64,000 nucleotides of DNA, taken from Pseudonocardia sp. ICBG1293 (GTDB lineage Bacteria; Actinomycetota; Actinomycetes; Mycobacteriales; Pseudonocardiaceae). Positions 1-8,684 of the stretch are shown in pieces. The stretch covers positions 48,845 to 112,844 of the forward strand of contig NZ_JAHLEL010000060.1 in the NCBI RefSeq assembly GCF_020131355.1, given 5' to 3'. The notes under the pieces are model-generated. The model was given only the letters and a program-made list of their open reading frames with translations. It was not told the DNA's origin and searched no databases. Made by a program: the position numbers and the translations under genes. The stretch's first letter is position 1. Each line of letters begins with the position of its first letter.

Positions 1-225
1 CACAAGGGTGAGAAAGCGCCGATCCAGGCCACCCGCCGCTGGCACGTCGAGCGGACCAACGCTTGGCACAACAGCTTCAACCGGCTGCAGCGCTGCTACG
101 AACGACGAGAAATCGTCGTCGACGCGTTCTTCGACCTCGCCGACACGATCGTCACACTCCGTAGCTTGATTCGGCAGGCCTGGACCACACACCGCTGGAA
201 CGCCCGACCTGCACGACGTCCATGA
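1..225 (+). CDS. IS5-family transposase, C-terminal part
   Basis: This is the last 74 codons of a DDE transposase, read in frame from base 1 to the TGA at 223-225. It matches residues 207-280 of the complete transposase at 45219-46061. It includes the HVERTNAW segment, whose glutamate is the third catalytic DDE residue. The N-terminal part lies outside the window, so activity cannot be judged. Confidence 0.9.
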   Translation, partial: HKGEKAPIQATRRWHVERTNAWHNSFNRLQRCYERREIVVDAFFDLADTIVTLRSLIRQAWTTHRWNARPARRP

Positions 226-250
226 TCACCAACCAATCCGCGCGACCTCT
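1..250 (+). mobile_element. IS5-A copy 1, right part only
   Basis: This is the right end of an IS5-family element cut by the window edge. It is the same sequence as the right part of the complete copy at 45105-46086 and ends with the same inverted repeat, CCAATCCGCGCGACCTCT. The next IS5 element (IS5-B1) begins 4 bases further on, so two IS5 elements abut here. Confidence 0.9.
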
Positions 251-254
251 TATT

Positions 255-1264
255 AGAGCGTCCGGCAGTAGAGGTGGCCGTGTGTCGGTGTTGGTAGAGA
301 CACGGACCTGCAAGTGATCATGGGATTGCTGATGTCCTGATGGTCGCCTGGAGGGTCCGTGCCTCTATTGCCAGAATCGCTGATCGACCCCCTCTGGGTC
401 GAGTTCGCTGCCCTGATCGAGGCAGAGCGGCGCCCGGAGTTCGACCCGGCCCATCCGTGGGGCTGTCACCGTCGCCGGATCTCTGATCGGGTCGTGTTCG
501 ACCACGTCGTTGCCGCTCTGGTGCACGGTAGTGGCTACGAACGCATCGCCACGCCGGGTTGCTCGGACCGCACCATCCGCCGCCGTCTCGATGACTGGGC
601 CACCGCGGGAGTCAGCGAGGAACTGCTCCGCACCGCGCTGGCCGGTTACGACCAGATACTCGGCCTGGATCTTGACGATCTGGCGGTCGACGGATCGATC
701 ACCAAGGCACCAGGCGGAGGCGAGGTGGCCGGCCGCAGCCCTGTCGGCCGCGGCAAGCAGGGCACGAAACGGTCCGTGGCCTGCGATGACCAGGGCATCC
801 CGCTGCACCTGGTCGCGGCGCGAGCCAACGACCATGACTCGCCCCTGCTGGAACCGACCTTGACCGGCATCGTGACGATGATCGGCCCGCTGCCCCGCCA
901 CCGCGACGCCCACGGTGGTGATCTGTTCCCGACCGTGCACCTGGACCGCGGCTATGACTCCGGCAAGACCCGTACTCTGCTGCACACCCTGGGCTTCACC
1001 GGCGAGATCGCGACCACGGGGGTCCCGGCTCCGATCCAGGCAGGACGACGGTGGCCCATCGAGCGCACGCACTCCTGGATGAACGGCTACGGCAAGCTGC
1101 GCCGGTTCACCGATCGCCGGAAGATCATCGTCGAGTTCTACCTCGACCTCGCCGCCGCGCTCACCGTGATCCGCCGGCTGATCAACCGTGCCCGCAGCCG
1201 CTACCGCTGGACAACCCGACCCACGACCCGTCGACTCCGATAACCATCAATCGCCGGACGCTCT
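255..1264 (+). mobile_element. IS5-B copy 1 (1010 bp)
   Basis: This is an IS5-family element with one transposase gene. Its ends are the inverted repeat AGAGCGTCCGGC. Flanks read TTA on the left and TAA on the right, consistent with a TA-type target. A copy of the same 1010-bp length lies inverted at 56729-57738. A 123-bp MITE abuts its right end. Confidence 0.88.
359..1243 (+). CDS. IS5-family transposase (IS5-B)
   Basis: DDE transposase of 294 residues, starting at GTG. The catalytic residues sit in recognisable segments: D in LAVDGSITKAPGGGE, D in HLDRGYDSGKT and E in WPIERTHSW. The GGGEVAGRSPVGRGKQGTKR stretch between the first two is typical of this IS5 branch. It is related to, but clearly distinct from, the IS5-A transposase. 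The frame is intact, so the copy may be active. Confidence 0.92.
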   Translation: MPLLPESLIDPLWVEFAALIEAERRPEFDPAHPWGCHRRRISDRVVFDHVVAALVHGSGYERIATPGCSDRTIRRRLDDWATAGVSEELLRTALAGYDQILGLDLDDLAVDGSITKAPGGGEVAGRSPVGRGKQGTKRSVACDDQGIPLHLVAARANDHDSPLLEPTLTGIVTMIGPLPRHRDAHGGDLFPTVHLDRGYDSGKTRTLLHTLGFTGEIATTGVPAPIQAGRRWPIERTHSWMNGYGKLRRFTDRRKIIVEFYLDLAAALTVIRRLINRARSRYRWTTRPTTRRLR

Positions 1265-1265
1265 A

Positions 1266-1388
1266 AGAGGTCATTTCAGAACGAGGTCGACGTGTCTGTT
1301 GTAGACGACAAGCGGCTATCTGACCTGCCGTTTGATCTGTCGTCGAGGGGTCAATGGAAACTCGACAAGTCGTTCTGAAACGACCTCT
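1266..1388 (+). repeat. 123-bp MITE, copy 1
   Basis: Short non-coding element whose ends are near-perfect inverted repeats (GAGGTCATTTCAGAACG and CGTTCTGAAACGACCTC). It is flanked by TAA on both sides, the 3-bp duplication expected of IS5-type transposition. Seven other copies lie at 5736, 22870, 23277, 30301, 44981, 46088 and 56605. It has no transposase; its outer 14 bases match those of IS5-M, the likely mobilising element. Confidence 0.92.
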
Positions 1389-1678
1389 AATCTGAGCCAA
1401 GTCGGGCCCGAGACGCGCAGCCCGGACACGAGACCCGCACCGGACCGAAGATCATCAGATGATGCATGGATCTGCTCGGTTGTCGAGAAGACCGCCCATG
1501 GACGCAGGCAACCCAAGATCAACAGCCAAAGGACCCACGCATCCACCGATGACCTCCGGCAGCCAGCGACATCCGCACCAACCGAACCGGCACCCCGAGG
1601 ACGAGGAGCTGCCGCGCCGCTTCCGGTCCTCACCCGCCAAAGCCGGGCTGTCGTCCGGATCGACTTGCATACCGCTGG
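1389..1678. other. Gap between MITE and IS21, no gene seen
   Basis: No supported gene in these 290 bases. The stretch holds an inverted repeat, ATCATC-A-GATGAT, at 1451-1463, extended to GATGCAT, which recurs with one mismatch at 29301-29313 just upstream of the relaxase. The last five bases, GCTGG, are the left target duplication of the IS21 element. Confidence 0.6.
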
Positions 1679-2254
1679 TGTCGACGGATCCTGAAATCTG
1701 ACCCCCTGGCGTTCCGGGAATCGTGACCCCTCCCAACGCTGGGGAGGTGCTGCACGTGGAGGACTGGGCGGAGATCCGTCGTCTGCATCGGGCCGAGGGT
1801 GTCCCGATCAAGGAAATCGCCCGCCGGCTCGGGGTAGCCCGGAACACGGTGCGGGCGGCGCTGCGCTCGGAGGGGCCACCGAAGTACGAGCGCGTGTCGC
1901 GGGGCTCGGTCGCTGATGCCTACGAGCCGCAGGTACGGGCGCTGCTGGTGCAGTGGCCGAGGATGCCGGGGCCGGTGATCGCGCAGAAGATCGGCTGGCC
2001 TTACTCCGAGGGGCCGCTGAAGAAGCTGTTGGCCCGGATCCGGCCCGAGTACGTCGGGATCGATCCGTCGGACCGGACCGTCTACGAGCCGGGCGAGATC
2101 GCCCAGTGCGACCTGTGGTTCCCCGAGACCCTGATCCCGGTCGCGGCAAGGCAGGCGCGGATCCTGCCGGTGCTGGTGCTGACCTGAGGTTCCCCCGCTT
2201 TGCCGGAGTGTCTGAACACTGGTTCGATCTTGAGGGCCAGGAAGGAAGGCACTG

Positions 2255-2566
2255 GTGCCCGCACCGAAAAAGTACCCCGATGAGCTGCGCGAACGAGCGG
2301 TTCGGCTGTATCGGGAGTCCGACCCTCGCCCGACGTTCCGGGGGCTCGCCGAGCAGCTCGGGGTGCATCACGAGGCCCTGCGCAACTGGGTCCGTCAGGC
2401 CGAGGCAGACACCGGCGAGCGCCATGATCGGCCGTCGACCGACATGCTCGCCGAGAACCGCCGGCTCGCGCGGGAGAACGCTGAGCTGCGGCGGGTCAAC
2501 GAGGTCCTGCGCGCGGCGAGCGCCTATTTCGCCAGCGAGATCGGCCCGACCCGGAGGAAATCATGA
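2255..2566 (+). CDS. IS3-A OrfA
   Basis: Protein of 103 residues with an N-terminal helix-turn-helix (LRERAVRLY to LGVHHEALRNWVRQ) that binds the IS ends. A leucine-zipper-like coiled coil (LAENRRLARENAELRRVNEVL) follows near residues 64-85. Its stop overlaps the start of OrfB in an ATGA. Identical ORFs occur in the other IS3-A copies. Confidence 0.9.
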   Translation: MPAPKKYPDELRERAVRLYRESDPRPTFRGLAEQLGVHHEALRNWVRQAEADTGERHDRPSTDMLAENRRLARENAELRRVNEVLRAASAYFASEIGPTRRKS

Positions 2567-3459
2567 GCTTCGTCGATGCCCATGATTTCCCCGCCGGTCT
2601 CGTACTACGGGTCCTGAACATCGCGGCCTCGACCTACTACGACTGGCGCGCCCGCCGCGCGAACCCCTCTCAGCGGCAGCTCGACGACGCCGTCCTGCTT
2701 GAGCAGATCGTGAAGATCCGCTCGGTGAGCGAGTTCGCCACCACCTACGGATCCCCGCGGGTGTGGCTGGAGCTGCGCCGCCAGGGCGTGCACGTCGGGC
2801 GCAAGCGCGTCGCTCGGATCATGCGCGAGCACGGCCTTCAGGGCGCGCACCTGCGTCGCGGCTGGAAGGGCGGCTCGACCCGGCAGAATCCGGCCCACCG
2901 CCCGGCGCCGGACCTGCTCGAACGCGACTTCACCGCGACCGCGCCCAACCGGGTGTGGGTGGCGGACCTGACTCGCATCGTCACCGGTGAGGGCGTGTTG
3001 TGGCTGGCCTCGGTGCGGGACGCGTTCTCCAACCGGGTCGTCGGCTGGGCCACCGACCCGCGAGCCACGACGGTGCTGGTGCTGACCGCGCTCAACCACG
3101 CGCTGCGCTCCCGGAGCCTGCGTCCCGGTCAGTTGATCTTTCACAGCGACAAGGGGGCCCAATACACGGCACTGCGATTCACTCAGCGCCTGGTCGACGC
3201 GGGTGTCGCCCCGTCGACAGGGTCCACAGGGGACAGCTATGACAACGCCCTCGCCGAGAACCTGTGGTCCACGCTCAAGATCGAGCTGCTCTACTGGCCC
3301 GGGACGGGCTTCGCGACCCGCTGCGAGGCCGAGCATGCGCTGATCCGCTACCTCGACGGCTGGTACAACCCGCGCCGGATCCAGGCCCGCCTCGGAGGGC
3401 TCTCACCCGACGAGTACGAAGACGACTATCGTCGCGCCCAGCGCGACGCCGACAGGTAA
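2563..3459 (+). CDS. IS3-A OrfB, integrase-type transposase
   Basis: Catalytic subunit of 298 residues with an rve-type integrase core. D is in VWVADLTRI, D in IFHSDKGAQYT and E in YDNALAENLWSTLK. It starts with ATG in an ATGA overlap with OrfA, so translation is probably coupled, though IS3 elements often also make an OrfAB fusion by frameshift. The frame is intact. Confidence 0.92.
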   Translation: MSFVDAHDFPAGLVLRVLNIAASTYYDWRARRANPSQRQLDDAVLLEQIVKIRSVSEFATTYGSPRVWLELRRQGVHVGRKRVARIMREHGLQGAHLRRGWKGGSTRQNPAHRPAPDLLERDFTATAPNRVWVADLTRIVTGEGVLWLASVRDAFSNRVVGWATDPRATTVLVLTALNHALRSRSLRPGQLIFHSDKGAQYTALRFTQRLVDAGVAPSTGSTGDSYDNALAENLWSTLKIELLYWPGTGFATRCEAEHALIRYLDGWYNPRRIQARLGGLSPDEYEDDYRRAQRDADR

Positions 3460-4352
3460 CCCGCACTCCGGCAAACCGGGGGAAGCTCAACCTTGGCGTT
3501 CTCCCGGTTTCTGTCGGCGACGATGATCCCGTCGCGCCAGGGCGGTGACATCCTGTCCGGGATGTGGCAGCTGATCGCTGCCCTGGGCCGTGTCCCGAAG
3601 ACGCTGGTCTGGGACCGGGAATCGGCGATCGGCGGCACCGGGAAGGTCTCGGCCCCGGCCGCCGGGTTCGCCGGAACTCTGGCCACGAGGATCCGGTTGG
3701 CTCCGCCGAAGGACCCCGAGTTCAAGGGCATGGTGGAGCGCAACAACGGGTTCTTCGAGACCTCGTTCCTGCCCGGACGCGAGTTCGCCTCCCCAGCCGA
3801 CTTCAACGACCAGCTCGCCGAGTGGCTGGTGACCAGGGCGAACACGCGCACCGTCCGCGCCATCCATGGCCGGCCGGTGGACCTGCTCGAGGTCGACCGC
3901 CAGGCGATGATCGTCCTGCCGCCGGTGGCTCCACAGGTCGGTCTGACCCACCGGATCCGGCTGGCCCGTGACTACTACGTGCGCGTCGACGCCAACGACT
4001 ACTCCGTCGATCCGCGGATGATCGGCCGCTTCGTCGAGGTCGCCGCATCACCCACTGCGGTCGAGGTGTTCTGCGGCAACGAGCGAGTCGCCAGCCACGA
4101 CCGCAGCTGGGGCCGCCACCTGGTGATCACCGACCCGGCCCACGTCGCCACCGCCGCCGACATGCGCCACGCACTGGCTGAACAACGCCGCGCCCAGCAG
4201 CGGTCCCAGCAGTCCGGGACGCGCCGCCACAACGATGGCCACGCCGTCGCGATCCGGGCCCTGCCCGACTACGACGCCCTGTTCGGCGTCGACTTCACCC
4301 CCACCAGCCCGGCCGACCCCACGGCCGCGCCCGCAGCGGAAGCGAGCAACCC

Positions 4353-5156
4353 ATGACCGCCACCACGACCGGGACTGCGCCGAGCGAGGGGTTGCCCTCG
4401 ATGCTGGCCTACCTGACCCGGGTGCTGAAGACCCCGACGATCGGGCGCTGCTGGGCTGAGCTCGCTGAGCAGGCCCGCGACGAGACCTGGTCGCACGAGG
4501 AGTATCTGGCTGCGGTCCTGCAACGCCAGGTCGCCGAACGCGAGTCCGCCGGCACCACGATGCGGATCCGGACCGCGCATTTCCCAGCCGTGAAGACTCT
4601 CGAGGATTTCAACCTCGACCACCTGCCCTCGCTGCGTCGAGATGTGCTGGCGCACTTGGCGACCGGGACGTTCGTGGCCAAGGCTGAGAACGTGATCCTG
4701 CTCGGCCCACCCGGGCTCGGGAAGACCCATCTCGCGATCGGGCTCGGGGTCAAAGCCGCCCACGCCGGCTACTCGGTGCTCTTCGACACCGCGAACAACT
4801 GGATCACCCGCCTCACCGACGCCCACCAGGCCGGACGGCTGGAGGCCGAGCTGAAGAAGATCCGCCGCTACAAGCTGATCATCATCGACGAGGTCGGCTA
4901 CATCCCCTTCGACCAGGACGCGGCGAACCTGTTCTTCCAGCTCATTGCCTCCCGCTACGAGCAGGGCTCTGTGATGGTCACCTCGAACCTGCCCTTCGGA
5001 CGCTGGGGCGAGACCTTCTCCGACGATGTCGTCGCCGCAGCCATGATCGACCGTCTGGTTCACCACGCCGAGGTTCTGACCTTGACCGGAGACTCCTACC
5101 GGACCCGCCAGCGCCGCGAGCTGCTGGCCAAACAGAACCGCGCCGACCGGGACTGA
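4353..5156 (+). CDS. istB: IstB, AAA+ helper ATPase of IS21
   Basis: ATPase of 267 residues that assists IstA in target selection. Walker A is GPPGLGKTH (about residues 114-122) and Walker B is LIIIDEVGYIPFD. It overlaps the end of istA by ATGA, the usual istAB arrangement. The gene is intact, but its partner istA is interrupted in this copy. Confidence 0.94.
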   Translation: MTATTTGTAPSEGLPSMLAYLTRVLKTPTIGRCWAELAEQARDETWSHEEYLAAVLQRQVAERESAGTTMRIRTAHFPAVKTLEDFNLDHLPSLRRDVLAHLATGTFVAKAENVILLGPPGLGKTHLAIGLGVKAAHAGYSVLFDTANNWITRLTDAHQAGRLEAELKKIRRYKLIIIDEVGYIPFDQDAANLFFQLIASRYEQGSVMVTSNLPFGRWGETFSDDVVAAAMIDRLVHHAEVLTLTGDSYRTRQRRELLAKQNRADRD

Positions 5157-5235
5157 CAGACCAACCGAGGGGTCAAACTTGCCGATCCCCAGGGGGGTCA
5201 ATCTTCAGGATCCGTTGACAGCTGGGCCCGCCGGA

Positions 5236-5274
5236 CACCTCAACCAGCCGACTGCGAAGCAGGCGGTTGAGGTG
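5236..5274 (-). terminator. Hairpin downstream of the 118-aa membrane protein gene
   Basis: A perfect 10-bp stem, CACCTCAACC against GGTTGAGGTG, encloses a 19-base loop. It lies 30 bases past the stop of the minus-strand gene at 5304-5660, so it is placed as its terminator. No strong T-run follows, so termination is an inference. Confidence 0.5.
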
Positions 5275-5303
5275 ATCCAGCGCAGGTGAACCGGGCCAAC
5301 TGC

Positions 5304-5660
5304 CTACAACAGCCGCGACTCCAACCGCCTGACGTTCCGCAACATGATGAGGAGATGAGCAAACAGCAGCACAGCTATGAACGGCGTGACACCGTCCTCA
5401 GAGAGACCAGTCAGCAAGATTCCGACACCGCCCGCCGTGCACATGCCACCCGACACTAGAATCCACCACGCAATCAACTTCTTCTTCTCAGACGCTAGAA
5501 GAAAGCAGATCGCCAACCACACCAGCAGGCCAAGCGGAAGCGCACTGAAGACCGGAATCGGGCGATTCTGCGCCACATGCTCCGCGCCAGCACACCACGT
5601 GTAACTCAGCCCGCCGAGCGCTGCAGCAGCTAACCCACCGATCTTCCGAAACTGATTCAT
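5304..5660 (-). CDS. Small membrane protein of unknown function
   Basis: Protein of 118 residues with about four hydrophobic segments (residues 8-25, 37-56, 62-84 and 91-107), a KKK loop and an Arg-rich tail. No family recognised. Its ATG overlaps the TGA of the upstream gene (ATGA) if the MITE there is removed, so the two genes formed a coupled operon on the minus strand. A hairpin follows its stop. A role linked to the exported upstream protein is likely but unknown. Confidence 0.6.
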   Translation of the reverse strand: MNQFRKIGGLAAAALGGLSYTWCAGAEHVAQNRPIPVFSALPLGLLVWLAICFLLASEKKKLIAWWILVSGGMCTAGGVGILLTGLSEDGVTPFIAVLLFAHLLIMLRNVRRLESRLL

Positions 5661-6377
5661 TTACACTTCTCGGGCGGTGCGGGGCGCCATCCGATGTTGA
5701 GCGTCTGACTCAGATCCCAACACCGACCATCATTAAGAGGTCGTTTCAGAACGACTTGTCGAGTTTCCATTGACCCCTCGACGACAGATCAAACGGCAGG
5801 TCAGATAGCCGCTTGTCGTCTACAACAGACACGTCGACCTCGTTCTGAAATGACCTCTAAGAATGCGGCCCGGCCCAGTGAGATTGTCATTCAAGATACG
5901 CTCTACCGCATTCCCACACGTCCTCGATCCCCACGGAAGTTTCCCACACAGTTCCTGAAGGCCAGCCTTGCCGAGGTTCCAGAAATCAGTTCCTGTCATG
6001 TACAAGCGCGGGCCATTATCCCATCCGACGTTCACCTTCCGGTCTCCCACGCTCTCTTCCGGATCCAGGACGATCTTTCCTAGATCCGCTGGGACGAGAT
6101 ACAAAATCGTGTACGAAGAACTCTTAAGCGTGTACTCGTGCGCCGTTCCCTGGGTCGTCCGAACTTCAGCACCCTTGACATATCCTGCCTGCTCCAAGCG
6201 GCGCGCTAACTCGCCTCCGATAATACTATCACGTCCCGCACGAGAAATCGCCGCCGGCGAACCTTTAGACGTGTCAACTGACTGTTCTGCAAAAGCGAGT
6301 CCACCAATCGAACCCATCGAAACAACCACGACCAACACAGTTCCGATAACACGCCACCCGAACTCTTTCGTTCTCAC
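5657..6377 (-). pseudogene. Exported protein, 3' end broken by MITE-2
   Basis: The protein starts with a signal-peptide-like segment (VRTKEFGWRVIGTVLVVVV and on to GGLAFA, then EQS). A GTG at 6377 is preferred over an ATG at 6401 because the G-run in front of the GTG can act as ribosome binding site. The MITE at 5736-5858 is inserted near the 3' end, so the present frame ends in 13 MITE-encoded residues. Removing the MITE and one TAA copy restores an open frame continuing as ILNDGRCWDLSQTLNIGW and ending in a TGA that overlaps the next gene. No family was recognised. Confidence 0.7.
5736..5858 (-). repeat. 123-bp MITE, copy 2
   Basis: Same element as copy 1, in reverse orientation, flanked by TAA on both sides. 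It interrupts the 3' end of an exported-protein gene and supplies its new stop codon. Confidence 0.92.
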
Positions 6378-6498
6378 GGTCGCATACAAACACCCCCCCA
6401 ATCAGTCAAGACCAACTACGAAAAACGGCCGCCGAGATAATCCCGACACACCCAGAAAAACACCACAAAAGAACCGAACTGCGGGCCGAACCTCCTCA

Positions 6499-7432
6499 GA
6501 GCGTGTTTGGAAATTCTAGTGGGTTGAGGGTGGCGTGTACTTCTGTTGGCGGGTGGCGGGGTGTCCGCGGGCGATGCGGCGGGTGATCGTGGTGATCGCT
6601 GCCCAGCGGATCATCGCTTCGGAGGTGGTGCGGTGGCGTTCGTAGTCGCGGGCGAGGCGGCGGTGGGCGGTGAGCCAGGCGAAGGTGCGTTCGACCGCCC
6701 AGCGTCGGGGGATGACGACGAAGCCGCGTTGGCCTGCCGTTTTGCGGACGATCTCGAGACGGGTACGCAGCAGGGTGTGCGCCCAGCTGATCAGGCGGCC
6801 GGTGAACCCGGCGTCGGCGAAGACGTGCCGGACCCGGGTTTGTAGGTAGAGAGCGAGCAGGACCGAGGTGGCGCCGTCGCGGTCCTGCGTGCTGGCAGGG
6901 AACACCATGGTGACCAGCAGTAGCCCGAGGGTGTCGGTGATGATGAACCGTTTCCGGCCGTTGATTTTCTTCCCGGCGTCATAGCCGCGGGAATCGTCGC
7001 CGACGGTGTCGGCGGTGTCGGCGCCACGCACGGACTGGGAGTCGATGATCCCGGCGCTCGGCTCCGGATCCCGACCCTCGGCGATGCGTAGCTGACTGCG
7101 CACGATCGGGAGGATCTTCTCGGTGACCTTCTGCTGTTCCCACTGGTTGAAGTACCAGTAGACGGTCTGCCAGGGCGGGAAGTCCACCGGTAACGCCCGC
7201 CAGGCACACCCGGTACGCACCACATACAAGATCGCGTCCAGCACGTCCCGACGCGCATGAGCGATCCGACGACCCCGACGGGCGATCGGCGGCAACAACG
7301 GCTCGATCACCACCCACTGGGCATCACTGGTGTCCGAGGGGTACCGACGCGGTCGTTCCTGCACGACAGACACGATGGACCACCCCCGCAGGGCCAGGCA
7401 TCCCGACATGCCCACCATTTCCAAACACGCTC
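6499..7432 (-). mobile_element. IS5-C copy 1 (934 bp)
   Basis: IS5-family element bounded by GAGCGTGTTTGGAAAT and ATTTCCAAACACGCTC, flanked by the 3-bp duplication TCA (6496-6498 and 7433-7435), a TNA target. One transposase gene fills it. A 5' fragment of another copy lies at 11923-12130. Confidence 0.9.
6516..7424 (-). CDS. IS5-family transposase (IS5-C)
   Basis: DDE transposase of about 302 residues. It has an N-terminal DUF4096-like region (YPSDTSDAQWVVIEPLLPP to VYWYFNQW). The catalytic core has D in IIDSQSVRG, D in FADAGFTG and E in RRWAVERTFAWL. The ATG at 7424 gives an unusual leader; an internal ATG (MSGCLALRGW) or GTG (at VSVVQERPRRYP) may be the true start. The frame is intact. 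Confidence 0.9.
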   Translation of the reverse strand: MEMVGMSGCLALRGWSIVSVVQERPRRYPSDTSDAQWVVIEPLLPPIARRGRRIAHARRDVLDAILYVVRTGCAWRALPVDFPPWQTVYWYFNQWEQQKVTEKILPIVRSQLRIAEGRDPEPSAGIIDSQSVRGADTADTVGDDSRGYDAGKKINGRKRFIITDTLGLLLVTMVFPASTQDRDGATSVLLALYLQTRVRHVFADAGFTGRLISWAHTLLRTRLEIVRKTAGQRGFVVIPRRWAVERTFAWLTAHRRLARDYERHRTTSEAMIRWAAITTITRRIARGHPATRQQKYTPPSTH

Positions 7433-7478
7433 TCAGCGATAGCGTCCGTGTCCCGCCGACCAGCCGCGGTGGGTGTGA

Positions 7479-7961
7479 GCCAGTGAGCCTTTGCCAACCT
7501 GGTCAGGTGTTGGCGATCATGAGGGTCTGAACTGCGGCGATGAGCTGTCCGGCCCGGTTCGGGCTGGAGCGGATCTTGCGGAGGGTCTTCCAGTTCTTCA
7601 GCTCGGCGTTGACCCGCTCGCCCGGTCCGCGGCGACGGGCATGGGCGGCGTTGACGTCCTTCTGCGCTTGCGATAGCGGGCGCATCCGCCCGCTATCAGG
7701 ATCGAGGCGCCGACGCCGTTGTGGGACCGCCACCGTGGGCCCGGATCCCTGGTAGGCGGTGTCTGCCGCTGCCGGGATCCGGTGCTCGGTCAGGGCGTCG
7801 ATGATGCCGTGCTCACGGGACGCGCCCATGTCGTGGCGGGCTCCGGGAAGCGGCGGGGAGATCCACACCAGCCGGCCGGCGGGGTCGGCGATGACCGGGA
7901 CGTTCAGCCCGTGGCACTTGTGCTTGCCGGAGTAGAACCCGCGGTCATAGCCCGAGGCCAT
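7479..7961 (-). pseudogene. IS5-type transposase C-terminal fragment (IS5-E)
   Basis: The C-terminal half of a DDE_Tnp_4-type transposase, stop at 7503, including PLPGARHDMGASREHG, DTAYQGSG and ERVNAELKNWKTLRKI. It is homologous to the fragment at 37230-37880. The N-terminal part is missing and the frame is fused to an unrelated ORF further upstream. The IS end (GTGAGCCTTTGCCAACCTGG) recurs reversed at 51901-51955, where another relic of the same element remains. Confidence 0.8.
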
Positions 7962-8385
7962 CCATTGAAGAGTGTCCCGCCCCGCATACCTACACAACTC
8001 GGCCGCCGACTCAGTCTCCTTATGCGACCAATCCGAATAACACAACTCGCGTGATGCAGATTGCACTTCCGAGAGAATGCCCTCAACGAGGCCCCACAAG
8101 TTCTTCTGATGATCCTGTGAAATACCCCCGACGGTAGCCACCACCTCCCAGCAGCCCGAACAATTCAGAGGTACGACGAGTATAGCTACAAGTCGCTGAA
8201 CCACGACCTACAGGAGCTGGAGACACTCGAGAGTAGTGCACGAATCTGCACTCGAATCCCCTGCCGCAGCCCGACCCGCACCACGAATCATGCGCCGCCA
8301 CCAATAGCTCTACATTCGTTCCAGCCCCACTCAGCTCTTGCCACACGTACGCTGCCGAGTCGATATCGGTACGCACTAATCGCAT
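7962..8385 (-). other. Remnant of a hypothetical ORF fused to IS5-E
   Basis: Two overlapping minus-strand frames are open here: one at 7962-8204, fused to the transposase fragment, and one at 8083-8385. The first starts with a short hydrophobic segment ending in NCSGC, loosely like a lipoprotein signal, then a stretch with VEGILSEVQSASRELCY. The second starts MRLVRTDIDSAAYVWQELSG. They may be two pieces of one frameshifted gene. No family recognised. Confidence 0.3.
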
Positions 8386-8684
8386 ACATCCATGACACCA
8401 GGCGCTCTTTGGACGGACCGATCTTCCCTACCTACCGAGGTCCTGCACCCACCCGTGGGCCTGCCACTACGTCACGTCTCTGATCAGCACCGACACCACT
8501 ACTGAGAACACCTCATTCCGCCACCCCAAAGACAAATGCGGAGCCGGCACCTATCGTGCACAGGGCGGAAGAAAAAGCGCCCACGCCCTGTCGAGGCAGG
8601 ATTAGACAAGGTGGCACGATCGAAGATCGTCAGCGGCGGGCGGCGTGCCGCCCGCCGCTGACACCGCTACTGCGCATCAGATCG
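8386..8684. other. Non-coding stretch with two IS-end relics
   Basis: No gene seen. ACTACTGAGAACACCTCA near 8500-8516 matches the end of the IS5 relic near 63764. The segment near 8595-8672, ending CTACTGCGCATCAGATCG, matches the right end of IS5-G near 44220. The region is the scar of at least two IS5 elements next to the methyltransferase cassette. Confidence 0.5.

Larger units (their letters stand above)
2185..3489 (+). mobile_element. IS3-A copy 1 (1305 bp) inside istA
   Basis: IS3-family element with ends TGAGGTTCCCCCGCTTTGCC and the complement of GGCAAACCGGGGGAAGCTCA. The 3-bp duplication ACC at 2182-2184 and 3490-3492 marks a clean transposition. Three more copies of the same length lie at 20096, 21551 and 62124. 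Confidence 0.95.
1723..4356 (+). pseudogene. istA: istA transposase of IS21, split by IS3-A1
   Basis: The N-terminal part (1723-2187) has a helix-turn-helix (IKEIARRLGVARNTVRAAL) and the first catalytic D (QCDLWF). The C-terminal part resumes at 3490 with the second D (VWDRESAIGG) and the E (KGMVERNNGFFE). Deleting IS3-A1 and one copy of its ACC target duplication joins VLVLT to LAFSRF in frame, so the gene was intact before the insertion. IstA needs IstB; this copy should be inactive unless IS3-A1 leaves precisely. Confidence 0.93.
1679..5220 (+). mobile_element. IS21-family element, interrupted by IS3-A1
   Basis: Ends start with TGT and carry long imperfect inverted repeats (TGTCGACGGATCCTGAA left, the complement of TTCAGGATCCGTTGACA right). 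Both sides are flanked by the 5-bp duplication GCTGG at 1674-1678 and 5221-5225. It encodes istA, split by an IS3 insertion, and an intact istB. The element itself is about 2.2 kb without the insertion. Confidence 0.92.
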
